From Callaeas wilsoni (taxonomy: Eukaryota; Chordata; Aves; Passeriformes; Callaeidae): a DNA stretch of 64,000 bases. Position 1 is the first letter of the stretch, and every line of letters begins with the position of its first letter. Location of the stretch: assembly GCA_013398955.1 (NCBI GenBank), contig VWPU01017850.1, forward strand, positions 1-64,000. Direction: 5' to 3'. This document shows, piece by piece, positions 39,282 to 51,552 of the stretch. The position numbers were made by a program, and so were the translations under genes. Below the pieces are notes generated by a model. The model was given only the letters and a program-made list of their open reading frames with translations. It ran no database searches and was not told the DNA's origin.

Positions 39282-41934
39282 CTACAGCCTGTGGAACCTA
39301 GGTTTTTTTCTCTTGGGATGCTTTCTAGGAAAATTTCTGATATGCACAGTGTTTCATTCAGTGACTGAACAGTCTATTGACAAGCTTGAAGGCTGAAATC
39401 CCCTTATCTGGCAAAAGTAGAGCTGAAAAGAAATGATGAACATTCCTGAAGGAAGGAGCAAAATCTATGAAGTAATTGTAAATCTTGGAGTAGAATTTCC
39501 TGTTACAAGAGTTTATGCAAGTCCTTTTGAAGACATCTTTGCTGAGTTGACAAGTTTAGATAATTTCCTTTTGCATAATATGCAATTAATATTGCCCGAA
39601 TTCAAGTAGTAGGAGTAGAACTTGGTAGGAAGTTCTCCTGCTAGATGTAATATAAAGTATTTTAAATGAATTAAATTTGAACTAAGTAAAATGAAACATT
39701 CTAGCAAAAGCATTTAATTTGCTTTGCACTTATGCATCTACAGACATATTGGCAAGGTGAGACCAATATAACCGTGAGATACATTCAGATCATATTGTGC
39801 TGAAATACAATTGGTACGTGAAATCAGCTGAGATTAGAAATAATAATAGGAATCCATGGAGATGTCATATTCAGCACAGGCCTAAAAAGGCTGGTGCTAG
39901 AATATTGGAGATTTCTGATGAGAACTATATCTAATCTCCAAGAATTCCCTCAATTGTATACCAAGGTTCCACTTACTTTATCTCACCAAGTAAAAGCTTT
40001 TTTTTTGATTATACATGAAGGCATTTTCAATTTATTTGGAATGTCATTTTACTTATCCCTGCCTGACTTTTGTGAGAAGGCATAATATAGTTCCAAATTA
40101 TTTGCTGAAGAACATTTGACTCCCAGTCTTCTGAGAGTTTGGAGGAAAGAGGAAAGACAGGTTAATAGCTGTGTCTTTCTCTCTGTCTAATAGATGACTT
40201 TCATTCTAAAAAAAGGCAGTGGAAGTTGTTTGCTTATGCAAGGCCTTTTATAAACCTTTCTAAATCCAAGGCAGTAAAAAAATGAGAAAGCAAATGAACT
40301 TTTAAGATTGAGAGTAATCGACTTGAAATGTAAAAAAGTCAATGCTTTGCCAAGAGTTTAGATGGAAAGGCTATTTAAAGAATATATGAAGGAAACAAAT
40401 GATTTCTCAAGAACACAAGAAAAGTATTTAGCAACAAGAGTCAGGTTTATCTAAACTGGGAGCTACCACTTCTCTTTCAAGTTGTCACTTAGGATAAACA
40501 GGGACTTCCAAGGTTCATTTCATCCAACATACATGAAGTACCTTCGCTAGAATTATAAACTTGATTTCTGTCTATCCCTCTACAATGCTAAATGGAGACA
40601 CATTTATCTCCTTACATGGGGTAGAAAGGGTGTCAGTTGTGTCAGGTGTGTTAGATTAAATCTATGTTTTAGATGTCAAGATTGGTGAGATGATTCCTCA
40701 AATCCTTGATGATCAAGAAAAACATGAAAAGGTTACATCAGCTAATAGGAATGGGTGGTACTTGAATTCAGAATAATGAATGCATTCAGCTATTTGAATA
40801 TTTTATTTACAAAGTTGCACTCAAGGGCAAGTATACTTTTGTTCTGGTTCCTTTTACACTGCTGTTATATATTGCAAATTGCTTCTAAAAGAGGACATAA
40901 TTTAATACCAAAGATCACAAAAATTTCCATATCAAGCACATAACAGTTAACAACCAAATGTGTTCTTAATCACAAGCCCTTCAGATGAAATACGAGGTCT
41001 GAAAATCTAAAGGATTTTGTATAGCTAACAGACCACGAATAAGGATTCAGAAACTCAGACTCATTATTTTTCACTCTCTTCGTGTAGGAGGCTAGATGAA
41101 AGTTTTCTATCACATACTTTATTTAATCTATAAATGCAATGAGTAAACTAAGCTGAGTGTATCATTTATTAGTCCAAACAACATATAGTAAGTGTCAATA
41201 CCATATCAGTTTTAGCTACATATTTGTACTGCAATAGGACCCTTTCAAAAGTTTTACCAACACGTTTCTAGATTTTATTTAAGAAGTATAAAAAGGAGAA
41301 AACATGGGAAAAGAATTTATTTTTTCTGGAGCTTAGACTGGAAATCTGTTGACTTTAATATCTGAAAATATTTATCTTGTAACCACAGAATAGGAATCAG
41401 AGGCTAGAAGTCATAGCTAGTCACTCACTAGGAGATACTTCACATCAGGTAATAATCTGTAATATTGTTACAAATTCCCCAAATCTCACCTTTGAGCATA
41501 CCATAAGACTATTCTAACTCAGCTGGGCTTTTTGAGAAGCAGTAGAGCAGGGAACTCTTGGGAACATTTGTAAATATTTTTTTCTTCTCACTGTAGTGCT
41601 CTATTTTTCTCACCTCTCGAATGAGCTGAGGGGGAAAAAACGTCTGTTGTTGTTCATTTTGCAATATGGAAGAACAGTTTGAAAACTGTCAAGCTACTTT
41701 TCTGATCACCAATTTTGTTCTGCTAAAATTGCAATTTAACTGTCAAATTAAACAATGGAGAATCAAATAAAGAAGAGTGATTTCTGTACAGTAAAAAACT
41801 TTCTTAGCTGAAAAATCTCTCCCCTCACATACACTGATTTTGAAATAAGATAAAATGTTATTTTGAAGTTAAAAAAGAATGTAGTGCAAAAGCTATAAGC
41901 AATAAAGGATTATACACAAGACTATAAAAATTAA
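39282..41934. other. AT-rich unique non-coding DNA
   Basis: No gene or repeat was recognised. Short open frames, for example 39894-40085 on the plus strand, have no recognisable motif. Confidence 0.55.
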
Positions 41935-42110
41935 GATCTGGGAGAGACTACAGGAGATCATTTACTCCAGTTATCTGCATTGGAGTGGGCTTGAATACAG
42001 TCAGATCATTTCTTCACCTAGACAGACTAGTGTTCACTTGGTAGTAAGAATTTTGTTTGAAGAGATTGAACAATCTTTTTGCTCTGCTGTAGTATTTCAC
42101 TACTGTGTAA
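41935..42110 (-). mobile_element. Ancient CR1-like LINE remnant
   Basis: The plus strand keeps a diverged order of CR1 3'-end words: GACTACAGGAGATCATTTACTCCAG at the start (first 20 bases at 41946-41965), then TCTGCATTGGAGTGGG. Later, TGAACAATC and CTGCTGTAGTATTTCACTAC parallel the 'ccaacctgttct' and 'attccagtgcttaactac' positions. Similarity is much weaker than in the other copies, consistent with an insertion predating modern birds. Boundaries are approximate. Confidence 0.4.
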
Positions 42111-44387
42111 CGAGAATGCTCAGTTGCTACTGAGAATGATTAACAAGTGAACTATAATTCTTGACATCATTTTGAGATCTTGAGACTGATAGCTAAGGTT
42201 TAAATTAATGCCATAATTCAACTTTCAGGACTGACTTGTATAGTTTTGAAAGAAGTTGGACTTTTTTTTTACTAGAATTCCTCCAGCAGTATCTATAAGA
42301 AGAGAGGAGGTACAATCACACCTATTTCTTTAATTCACAGAATTTTTTTTCCCCTGTGGGCACATTATTAGTGTATTTCATGGCAATTAATGCTTAGGAT
42401 GATTAGAAATTCTTAGCGCTCATTTCCAAAGCCAAAACCCAAACCAAGCCACCACCAAGAAAACAGAGCAGAGGAAAAAAATTACCATAACCATGTTTAT
42501 GACTTTCATTTATCTGAACAGAGACTTTGAATCTCTCATTAAGCTGTTTAATTCAATTAAATCAGATTTAACCTCCTTGGTTTTAACTCTTTCCTGTAGT
42601 TGGCTACTGACAAGAACTGTGTGGCTTCCTTGTCCATTTGTAGGTGTGGTGGTCTGTCTGCCTGCCTGCTTGTTTCTGTGTCAAGCTTTTTTCCCAGCCA
42701 ACCGTAGTAATTTTTGAACCTACTAGCTAATTTTAGTTAAACCTAAGAAATGTCTGGAGGCCTCAGTGATAATCACTGCCTGAAAATGGGCAACAGATTT
42801 AAAAAAAAAAAAAAAAATCCAGATTATCGTTCTCCATCCACCCTTTGGCTAAGGCTGAAATCTGAAAGTAGTTATCTAATTATGCGCAGGAGAAATCAAA
42901 CAGGAGACAGCTACAGGAAACTAATCTGTAACTGGCAAGGCACACAAAATTTTGCACAGCTCTAGGTATGTTGAAATGAGTCAGGTAAAAAAGGAAAATT
43001 TCTAAAATAGTCTAAAGAGTAAGGCTGCAGGTGAAATGGCATGTTGAACTGAGATTCCTGTATCCTGCTTTAGGTATGAAAAGCTTTTCTGACTCTGGTG
43101 CCTTCTTTACCCTGTGTTCAGGTAAAGATAATTTCCTCCTCTCTCCTTTTTACTGAAGAAAAGTCATAGTGAGGGACTCACAAATCTCTATAAAAAATGG
43201 CTATTTGGCACAGTCAGACCATTGTGTCAGTCTCATCACTGGCATTTAGGCACTGCTGAAACTGTTCTTAGTGGCTTGAAGTAAAAATGTCTTATGCTGA
43301 GTCATGCCAAGACTTCGGAAAGATGGAGACTTGAAGTTCACAGAAAGTTCATATCAATAAGACTCAAAAGTTAAAAGCTCCAAAGACAGATAACGTTGGT
43401 ATGGTGGGGAGAAATGGAAAAGTGGTGCAACATTTAACTTTTCTCTGAAAATCAGCCAGTTATTGATGTCTAGTACTGATATCCCCTGACTGAGGAGCAT
43501 CCTAAATTCACCTGGTATGTGAGCACCAGGCCATGTCTGACTGAGTGCTTCACAATTATCATGTCCTTTCACCTGAGATTCAAAATATCGGGTGCTCATT
43601 TGGATTTTGCCACTCACTCACCTTTGAACAGCAGCATTTACGTGTGTTCAGGTATCATTAGCTGCTGGTAAAGTCAGCACATTGCAATGAACGCCCCTGG
43701 GCTCTGCTCAGTCACAGATGGAACAGGGATCCACAATGATTTGTTAGCTCTTTGTTTCTTTTCTGGCGCCTTCCAAAGTGTTTCCACTTGAGAACATGGC
43801 ATCTGAATCACTGACATTTATTTACCTATGCACTCACTTTTGGTGACCACAGTTTTCCCATAAAAGTCTCATTTTAATAATTTCTGAAGTCATGATGTAT
43901 GATCAGATCATGTATTGCAACAACGCAGTTCTTCAGACTAGGTGGTGCAGTATTAACAAAGTCAAACTTGGAGCTAATTTTTTTTCAGTTTTCTGAACTC
44001 ATAAGAAATGGTGAGTAGTGTCCAAAAACTACTGATTGCTTCAGGCAGTAAATGCAAATCAATTGATACTAAAGAAAACAGAGATACTTTGTGCCCCATA
44101 AATACAGCCTCTAGAAAGAGACTGAGCCTGAGAATAAAAAGATGTTGTTAACATCTATCTATTTAGCTTTGAACTCTGTAATTATCCTTCTCCCAAAGGC
44201 CTTATTTTACAACTTTCTCCACAAAACCTGGAAAGAATTTTAAAAACAGAAGAATATATTCATCTGTTTCAAACTGCGGAGAACAATTCAATTCGCTCAG
44301 GAGTGTGTGCCTGCATGCATGAACAATCGAATGTGTATGCTGTTAGCAATTGGTATCATGTCCTGATTCCGTCTTAATTTATCCGAG
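42111..44387. other. AT-rich unique non-coding DNA
   Basis: No gene was recognised. It contains an uninterrupted run of 17 A at 42801-42817, with no identifiable retrocopy upstream, and short CTGT/CTGC repeats at about 42653-42672. GC-richer sequence at 43620-43740 has no identifiable content. Confidence 0.5.
42801..42817. repeat. A17 homopolymer
   Basis: Seventeen consecutive A residues are present. It could be the tail of an old retroposed sequence, but no parent was recognised upstream and no flanking duplication was found. Confidence 0.9.
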
Positions 44388-44963
44388 TGCCACGGTTTAA
44401 CCCCAGCCAGCAACTCAGCCCCACCCAGCCACTGACTCACTGCCCCCAGTGGGATGTAGGAGAGAATTGCAAGGGTAGAAGCAAGAAAATTCATGGGTTG
44501 ATATAAAACAGTTTAATAGGTAAAACAAAAGCCACCCACACAAGCAGAGCAATCAAGGAATTCATTCCCCGCTTCCCATGGGCAGGCAGGTGTTCAGCCA
44601 TCCCCAGGAGAGCAGGGCTCCATCACAAGTGGCAGTGACTTGGAAAGACAAACACCATTGCTCCGAATGTCCTCCTCCTTCCTTCTTCCCCCAGCTCTGT
44701 ATGATGAGCATGATATCATATGGTGTGGAATATTCCGTGCTTCAGGCAGGGTCAGCTGTCCCGGCTGTGCCCCCTCCCAATTCCTCGTGCACCCCAGCCT
44801 CCTCACTGGTGGGGTGAGAGGAGCAGAAGAGACCGTGATGCTGTATGAACACTGCCCAGCAGCACCGAGAATATTCCTGCGTTATTAACACATTTTCAAA
44901 CAAGCACAGCCCTATACTAGCTGCTATGAGGAAATTAACTCCATCCCAGAAAAAACCAGCACA
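44388..44963 (-). mobile_element. Solo LTR of an avian endogenous retrovirus (about 576 bp)
   Basis: On the minus strand the element starts TGTGCTGGTT and ends GGTTAAACCGTGGCA, giving TG...CA termini. The interior closely follows an LTR I recall from many birds. It has GGATGGAGTTAATTTCCTCA, TAGCAGCTAGTATAGGG, a GGGGCACAGCCGGGACAGCT block, ATATTCCACACCATATGATA and AGCTGGGGGAAGAAGGAAGG. It then has GGAGCCCTGCTCTCCTGGGG, CATGAATTTTCTTGC and GTTGCTGGCTGGGGTTAAAC. The flanks are CCGAG (44383-44387) and CCCAG (44964-44968), a 4-of-5 match to a 5-bp target duplication as in ERVL-type elements. No viral genes adjoin it, so it is a solo LTR. Confidence 0.85.
44512..44517 (-). promoter_or_regulatory. 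Polyadenylation-signal-like hexamer in LTR
   Basis: ATTAAA on the minus strand lies about 130 bases before the LTR's downstream end, where a retroviral R/U5 polyadenylation signal is expected. The TATA-like region expected further upstream (about 44697-44703) no longer reads as a TATA box, so the promoter is probably eroded. Confidence 0.45.
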
Positions 44964-46269
44964 CCCAGAAACATGATTCTAAGATAAAAAGGCCTGGTTA
45001 TAAGGTTGACGTTGAACAGACATCCAAATAGGCATCCAGGTACTTGGAAACCTTCATCCTGTATCCCTGTCTAACTGGGGCAAAAATTAAGAGAAAAATA
45101 CATTTTTATAAGCAAAACAAGACAGTGCAGAAAAAGAAGTCTCCTTTCCAGGTTGGTAAGTAGATTAGTGTTTGAGGAAGCTGGAAGATATGCATCCAAT
45201 TTCCTTATCTCTGTGATCCAGGCTGGAAATATTAGTCTTATACCAGATCCATCAGGGCAGGCTGCTTGTTCCCCTGCCATGCTCCTTCTCCTCCTGCTTC
45301 ACACTGCCACCGACAAGTGCAGATACACTGAGAAAGTTTCAAGCAAGCTGTAGTGTTCCCATGGAAAGCTTCACTCTTCTTGGCAGATCACAAAAATCTT
45401 TTCACCACGAAGCAGGGGTCAGACCTATAGAGCTTTTCTCACATATTAAAAGACTTCAGCGGTCCTGTGCATGCAGGACCGGTAAGGCTTCAGAAACTTT
45501 TGGGTGCTTTTCATCACACTGTATGTGATTTATAAACATTAATTATGAAGTTGTATTTTACCTGAAAAGGAGAAAGAAAGAGATAAGCACCTGAGTTTTG
45601 GTTCTTTGTTGTTTATTTTGTTCTGTTGGGTTTTGGGGGTTTTTAATAGCTGCTTAATTTTTCTGTTCTGCAGTCAATATAAAAAAGCTTGGTTGTAACT
45701 CAGCCTTTTGGACTCTTTTTCTCTTTCCTTGTTCTTTTTTACTTCTGTATATTGTCTGTAGAGTGTGCTGAATAGTATTGATCAGTACCCTAGTCTCTTG
45801 TACACAGATAACCACTACAATAATTTTCTTTCCAAAGATCCTCATCTCTAATGGTGGAGGTTTATAATAATATTAATTCTCAGTATAATGGAGTCTGCTG
45901 CTTTTCAGAAATAAAAGAGGACCTTTTTATTAGTTTATCTCCACAAAAGGTGGGACACAGCTTTCACTAATTGTGGAACTGAAAATATCTGTATCTAGTT
46001 ACATCAAAAGGACTCAATATTTTTCTTAACTTGTAGTCAAAAGCAACTGTCACTATTAATCTGGAGGTTAAAAAAACAACTGCCATTTTGTAGATTGCCA
46101 GAAACAAGGCAATGTGCATTTCCAGTCGTTGGAGACACCCAGTAGTCACAAAAGCTCATCTGCAGATCTGCTAAGAGGTGTATGTAACTTGGATGATCGA
46201 AACAGATGATTTTCAATTCCTATTGAAATATTCAATAGTCTTTCATGACGGAGCAAGTGTGAGGGCATT
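44964..46269. other. Unique non-coding DNA
   Basis: No gene or further repeat was recognised. It includes an 8-bp inverted repeat, CGGTCCTG/CAGGACCG, around a GCATGC-containing loop at 45460-45481. Confidence 0.5.
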
Positions 46270-46626
46270 ACCTGGGGTTGTTCACTCCAGAGAAGAGAAG
46301 ACTCTGGGGAGAACTTATTGCACCTTCCAGTACCTAAAGAGAGTTTATAAAAGGAGGGAAGAGGACTTTTTATATGGGCAGATAGTGACAGGACAAGGTG
46401 GAAGGATTTTAAACTGAAAGAGGACAGGTGTAGATTAGATGTTAGGAAGAAGTTATTTACTCAGAGGATGGTGAGGTGCTGGAACAGGGTGCCCAGAGAA
46501 GTTGTGGATGCTCCATCCCTGGAAGTGTTCAAGGCCAGGTTGGATGGGGCTTGGAGCATTCCGGTCTAGTGAAAGTCCACTCCAGCCCATGGCAGAGATG
46601 TTGAAATTAGATTATTCTATTCTACT
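46270..46626 (+). mobile_element. CR1 LINE 3' fragment
   Basis: The plus strand shows GGGGTTGTTCACTCCAGAGA, TTCCAGTACCTAAAGAGAGT, AGGACAAGGTGGAAGGATTT, AGATTAGATGTTAGGAAGAA, GGTGCTGGAACAGGGTGCCC, TGCTCCATCCCTGGAAGTGT and CAAGGCCAGGTTGGATGGGG, ending near ATTATTCTATTCTAC. Translation retains FQYLKRVYKRREEDF, a CR1 ORF2 C-terminal motif, before frame disruption. The copy is relatively well preserved but 5'-truncated. Confidence 0.95.
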
Positions 46627-47299
46627 GGAAAAAAAGTTTCCATACTTAGAAACCAGTTCCTTTGTTGTCGTTGTTTTTAGTTTGGATGGATGGATTTTGC
46701 AAGGTGCCTCCAGTCAAGTTGTATTTATTTACTGAATAAAGAAATTAAGTTACCCAAATTAAAGAGATTACTATTTTGTGAAAAAAAATACATCAAAGTT
46801 GAACTTGATCAATTCACTGCTAACATTCTCAAGGTCATTTCCCCCACCCAGCCTACACCCCTGCCCTCTGCTAAAGACCCATAGGGATAAGTTTTATAAG
46901 AAGGTTGGGGTTTTTTTCAGTCTGGCTAATGATTTTTGATATTTTTTATGAGAAAAGTGACACCTGGTAATGCAAAAAAATTGTAGTGGTGAAAACAGGA
47001 ATGGTCTTCTGTTATACACCTTTTGTCATGTTACCTTTTCAGCCATGAATTGTTGCCAGAAACTCTCGCTTTAACTAGGTCCACAACGTAGATATGAGCT
47101 GAGGTGGCCCTTGAGAATCTAAAAAATCCAAGACTCTTCTTTACTTTATCTTTCTCTTCATGGTAAAATTTGCTCTGAACACCACATAGCCCTTTGATAT
47201 ATATGTCTGAACTATATCACAGAACAAATTTTGACACCAGTTCCTTTTCCCCTGGAAGATTACCTGTAGTAACCCAAAAATAGATGTTTTCTTGGGCTG
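46627..47299. other. AT-rich unique non-coding DNA
   Basis: Nothing was recognised except one instance of the recurrent GGGGTTTTTTT motif at 46907-46917. Confidence 0.5.
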
Positions 47300-47546
47300 T
47301 TGATAACATCCTCCAGTGACGGGGATGCTACAATCTCCCCCAGCAGTCTGTTCCACTGCTCACCTATTACTGCAACAAGAAGGGAGTTTTAATCTTTAAA
47401 CTGATTCTCCTCTGTTGAAATACGATCTCTTTAGTTCTTGTAGTATGCTTGGTAATTATGAAGACCACTTTATCCTCTTTCTGTCTGCAGCCAACTTTTC
47501 TGCACTTGAAGTCCATTAGCATTACTCATTCCTGCCTGTCTTCTCT
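47300..47546 (-). mobile_element. Ancient CR1-like LINE remnant
   Basis: The plus strand reads TCCTCCAGTGACGGGGATGC, AATCTCCCCCAGCAGTCTGT, TCCACTGCTCACC and CAACAAGAAGGGAGTTTTAA, then an ACTTTTCTGCACTTGAAGTC and ATTACTCATTCCTGCCTGTC block. This follows the old CR1 order ('ctccagcgacggagattcc', 'aatctgttccactgctta', 'gttaggaagtttttcct', 'cttttatgtacttgaaaactgttatc'). It is highly diverged, older than the other copies, and truncated at both ends. Confidence 0.65.
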
Positions 47547-50500
47547 AGGTAATACAGCTGTAATAGGTCACATCTCCGAAAGCTCTGAATATTCATATGG
47601 TTCTCTGGTTTCTCTCCAAGTGTCTGTAGCCTTCAAAATGGATATACATAAGTTTGGAGTTGTTTTAATTTTACCCACATGAGACATTAAATAATAACAC
47701 TCTGAATCTTGAGCTTTTATTCCTAGGGCCTGATTAATTTAGTTGTGATTAATATGTGATAAAACATAATTTTTAGTTCTATTCAGAACCTTTCACCTAC
47801 AGTGTGACATGCAAACAATAAGTTTAGGGCTATTATTCCATAAATAGTATTCCTAATGGCATTAACCTGTGGACAGTAGTATCTGAATTTTTTAAGTGTC
47901 TTTTGAAGTGTCTTGTACTATTGGATGTAAATTATTGTAATGGATGTGACAAAGTAAATATTCCCTTGTTCCAGAGGAAAATAGAATAGCTGTGCTGCTC
48001 TCATGCTTGCAGGAATCTGTCTGAAGCTGTCTAGATTATTTTATTCTATGTTTATTTAGATATATACACATGGTTGGGGTTTTTTCTGAGTAATGTACTT
48101 TTTTAGTTCTTCAACTGTTACATTCTTCTTTATTCCTAGAATTTTAGAGACTACTATCAAAAATTGTGCATGATGTAAGACTTGTCAATCAGTCACAATG
48201 ATAAACACTAAAGGATATACTTATAGCATCCTAGTCAGCTGAAAATTGTTCTGCATCTAGAAATGTAATGATTTTTGAAAAAAATTATAAAAATTTTCAG
48301 TTAGATTGAAGGATACAATAAGCTAATAGAGTGCTTGATAATGACTGAAACCATCAGTGTAAAATTTAGAAAGATGCCACTGTTCAATAATTAAATATCA
48401 TTTATTGTTTTAAGAAAATTAACTGTATGTAAATAAAGATATACTGAGGTTTCTATATGATTTAGCAGTAGTTATATATAAAATAAAGAATTAATGTTTA
48501 ATTTGTGGAAGTATTCATGAAAAGTTTGGGTTGTGCAACTGCTGGTCTGCAGAAGCCCTACCAGTGTCTATAAACCCATTAGGCATAACCTATCATCATA
48601 AAACCAATTCAACATCAAAGTTATAGTTTTATGTGGCAGGACTTTTTAAGACTAGAGGCAAAGTCATTATTATGGTCTTCTTTCTATCACATTGAAAACA
48701 TATTTTTGATGGCAGAAAAATTTATCTGGTTTTGTCTTTTTTTTTTTTATAGTGTCAACAGATATTCAGAAGCAATAAAATTGCATGCACTTAAAAGCTG
48801 AAATTCTGTATTTTGTTCACATCACATAAACTAGACCTCTTTCTATCGTGCTGTAGGTATTCTCATAACCTGGCTACATTACCTTTTGATACAAGGCTAC
48901 CAACAAGGATGTATGTTATGATGAGAACTGGTTATCTTTTATAAAATTAATGCAGAATTACTTCAAAATATTTCAGTGGGAAACCTGCTGGAAGTAAAAA
49001 ATGAGGGAATTATAGTTTTCTTTCCCAAAGTATAAAATAAATGAAGTTAACAATTAAAACACAGCCAAGAAAACTTAAATGCAATCAACACAGGTATTGT
49101 TAAGATCTTTCTTGCAGAAGTTGATGTAAATTTTATTTGCTTGAACATTTTAATTTCTTTTAGTGTGGATTGTGTACAAGAAATTTGTATGAATTAAGGT
49201 AAGGTTGATTTGGTTCATTAGTTTCTGCTATATTTGTATTATTTCTTGCAGGCAAAGTTCTATTTTACTATTGATATTATTATAATGTAAAAGAAGAGAA
49301 GCTAAATGCACTGGCTTTTATTCAGGTGCATTTGTGTGGAAGATGCCTGGCAGCAGAATATTTCAGTAAAGTTACACTACTCAAGAGAGTAATAAAGTAT
49401 GTTATAATATTCCCACCATTTGAGTGTGCAGACTGTGATTTTCTGAGGATGAATTACAGTTGGGGAGGTTTTCTGACACTGGCTGTCAAAGCTTTTGTTT
49501 TCCTCTCTTTGAGTTTAAAAAACCTATGGGATATTTTGTAAATGTGGCCATAAGATAGTAAAAAGTGGGTTTTATTGGAATTACAGGATTTAAAGAACTC
49601 TGCAAAGAGCTGACTGGGGCAACACTTCTGTTGAAATTTGTGAACCATATGCAGTGTGTTACCAAATCAGGGCTCTATCACATTTCTGATAGGCACTGTG
49701 AGTTTTCAGTGCACTTGTCGCAAGTTAATTATATTTCTTATTTATTGTTAGGGTGCCAACCAAATAATGAATAACTGTACCTGGTGACACCAACTCCGTT
49801 GTCCCCTCTGGTAAGATGCAAGTCTGGATGGTGAGAGGACGTGTACCCAGCAAGCAAACAGCAGTGCTTCTCAACACAAGCTCACAGACATCAGGGATTT
49901 GGGAACGTATCACCTCTTGAATTGGAGGCACACACCCCATATCTAATTGCCACTGATGGACTTTTTATTTTACTCCTTTGGGAATTAAAAAGTGTTAAAA
50001 AGGCTATGCACTTTGAAAAATATACATAATGTAGATCTTTTGAAAGACTATTCTTTTCAATCATGGATAATGCTTTGGCTTGCAGCTCTTTTCTTATATC
50101 TCCAGGAGGAAATTTCTCTCACATATTCTTTCTTCTTGATTAATTTAAAAGTCTTCCAGTGTCTTTGATAAGTGTTTGTTACTTGTGTCTTCCCCTGGAG
50201 AGTTTATCCCAAAAGGAAAATCTTCCAGTGAAAGAATTGGGAGAGAAAAATACAAAAATAAGAAAAAAACTTTTTTCAAAGTCTTTTGGCCCTATTCATG
50301 AGTAGCTGGCCCTAAAATTTGTAGGTAGTTCTCCTACCCACCACAAAATATCTCTGTCTATGAACTTGGACTGTGCAAATCATATCCATTGTCCTCAGCC
50401 AGACACATCGTGGAGCATAGGAGAGGTGCACAGATGCTGTACCCAGGACAAACACACAAACCGAAGGCACTCACACCTTATTAGCATCACTTACAAAGTG

Positions 50501-51320
50501 CAGCCACGCTGCACACTAAAAACAGAGGCTTTATAAATGCTAATTCTGACCAAAGCATGAACATGATGCTGCCAGGATGTCCCTGTGCCTTTGGAGCAGC
50601 ACTCAGCATCATAGTGCACGGAATATTTTTAACTCTTTTCCTAACCAAATAGAGTCAGAACTATGGTTCAGAATAAGGAACCATAACTTTTCCTACCCTA
50701 CTACCAGTTCTAGAAGGAGCAATGCTGGCTGGTACTGTTCTGTATTAACTGCAGTTTTACTTTTCACTTCCTATGTCTAAGTAAAAGCTTTGTATTTTAA
50801 AGGTGGGTCTGCCATAGAATCCAAAGGACTGCAGTGAAGTTAGCTACATCTGCTGTCTTTAATTTAGCTAGCTCAGGTACTGATCACAGTGCAATAGCAG
50901 CAATACAGAGGTTAGAATTTACAGCCCTTTTTGAATCAATAGCAGGACTGTTATCGACATGTGGGATGCCTACTGTAGATATATCTCTGGATACTGAAGC
51001 ACCTGAGTTGCTCTGCAGAGGACAAATGTGAGATGGATCAATTCAAATTAATCAGTTTAATCAATACATATTTTGAAAGTTCCAATTTTTTCATAACATA
51101 ATAGTATGAGGTCTGAATTATTTTAAGGTCTTGAACTGTTTTTAACCCTACTTTAGTCTAGCAATCAGGCTATTTTAAAGTGAAGGTTACCTCAATACAA
51201 AAAACCAACATGAGTCCTTCTTTCAAAAGTGTAACTCATGTAACAAATGTCCGTTCTTCTCCACCTAAAAAACCTGACACGGATGCTAGATAAATGCACA
51301 TAGAGAAGGCTCAGCACACT
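47547..51320. other. AT-rich unique non-coding DNA
   Basis: No gene or repeat was recognised. Slightly GC-richer patches at 49780-49930 and 50370-50560 contain nothing identifiable. Short open frames have no recognisable motif. Confidence 0.55.
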
Positions 51321-51552
51321 GTGAAACACAGGAGGCTCCCTCTGGTCAAGAAACACTTTTTCACTGTAAGGGTGACTGAGTGCTGGCACTGATTGCCCAG
51401 GGAAGTGAAGAGGTGGGGGAGTCTCCCTCCTTGGATGTATTCAAGACCCTGGCCCTGGGCAACAAGATCTACATGGCCCTGATCGAGCAGCAGCATTGGG
51501 CAACATTACCTTCAGAGGTGCCTTCCAATCTCTACCATTCTATCAATTCGTG
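51321..51552 (+). mobile_element. CR1 LINE 3' end fragment
   Basis: The plus strand shows GTGAAACACAGGAGGCTCCC, TCAAGAAACACTTTTTCACT, GTAAGGGTGACTGAGTGCTG, GATTGCCCAGGGAAGTG, AGTCTCCCTCCTTGGATGTA, CAAGACCCTGGCCCTGGGCA and GGTGCCTTCCAATCTCTACC, then a degraded ATTCTAT-type tail. This matches a CR1 subfamily with the same 3' word order. It is truncated to about 230 bp. Confidence 0.92.

Noticed and set aside
42801..42817. A17 run as the tail of a processed pseudogene
   Set aside because: No recognisable coding or transcript-like sequence lies upstream, and no flanking duplication was found.
44578..44888. Overlapping Cys/Pro/Ser-rich open frames at 44.6-44.9 kb
   Set aside because: They lie wholly inside the solo LTR and simply translate its GC-rich sequence.
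45460..45481. 8-bp inverted repeat as a regulatory hairpin
   Set aside because: Arms of 8 bp with a 6-nt loop are common by chance in 64 kb, and nothing nearby supports a role.
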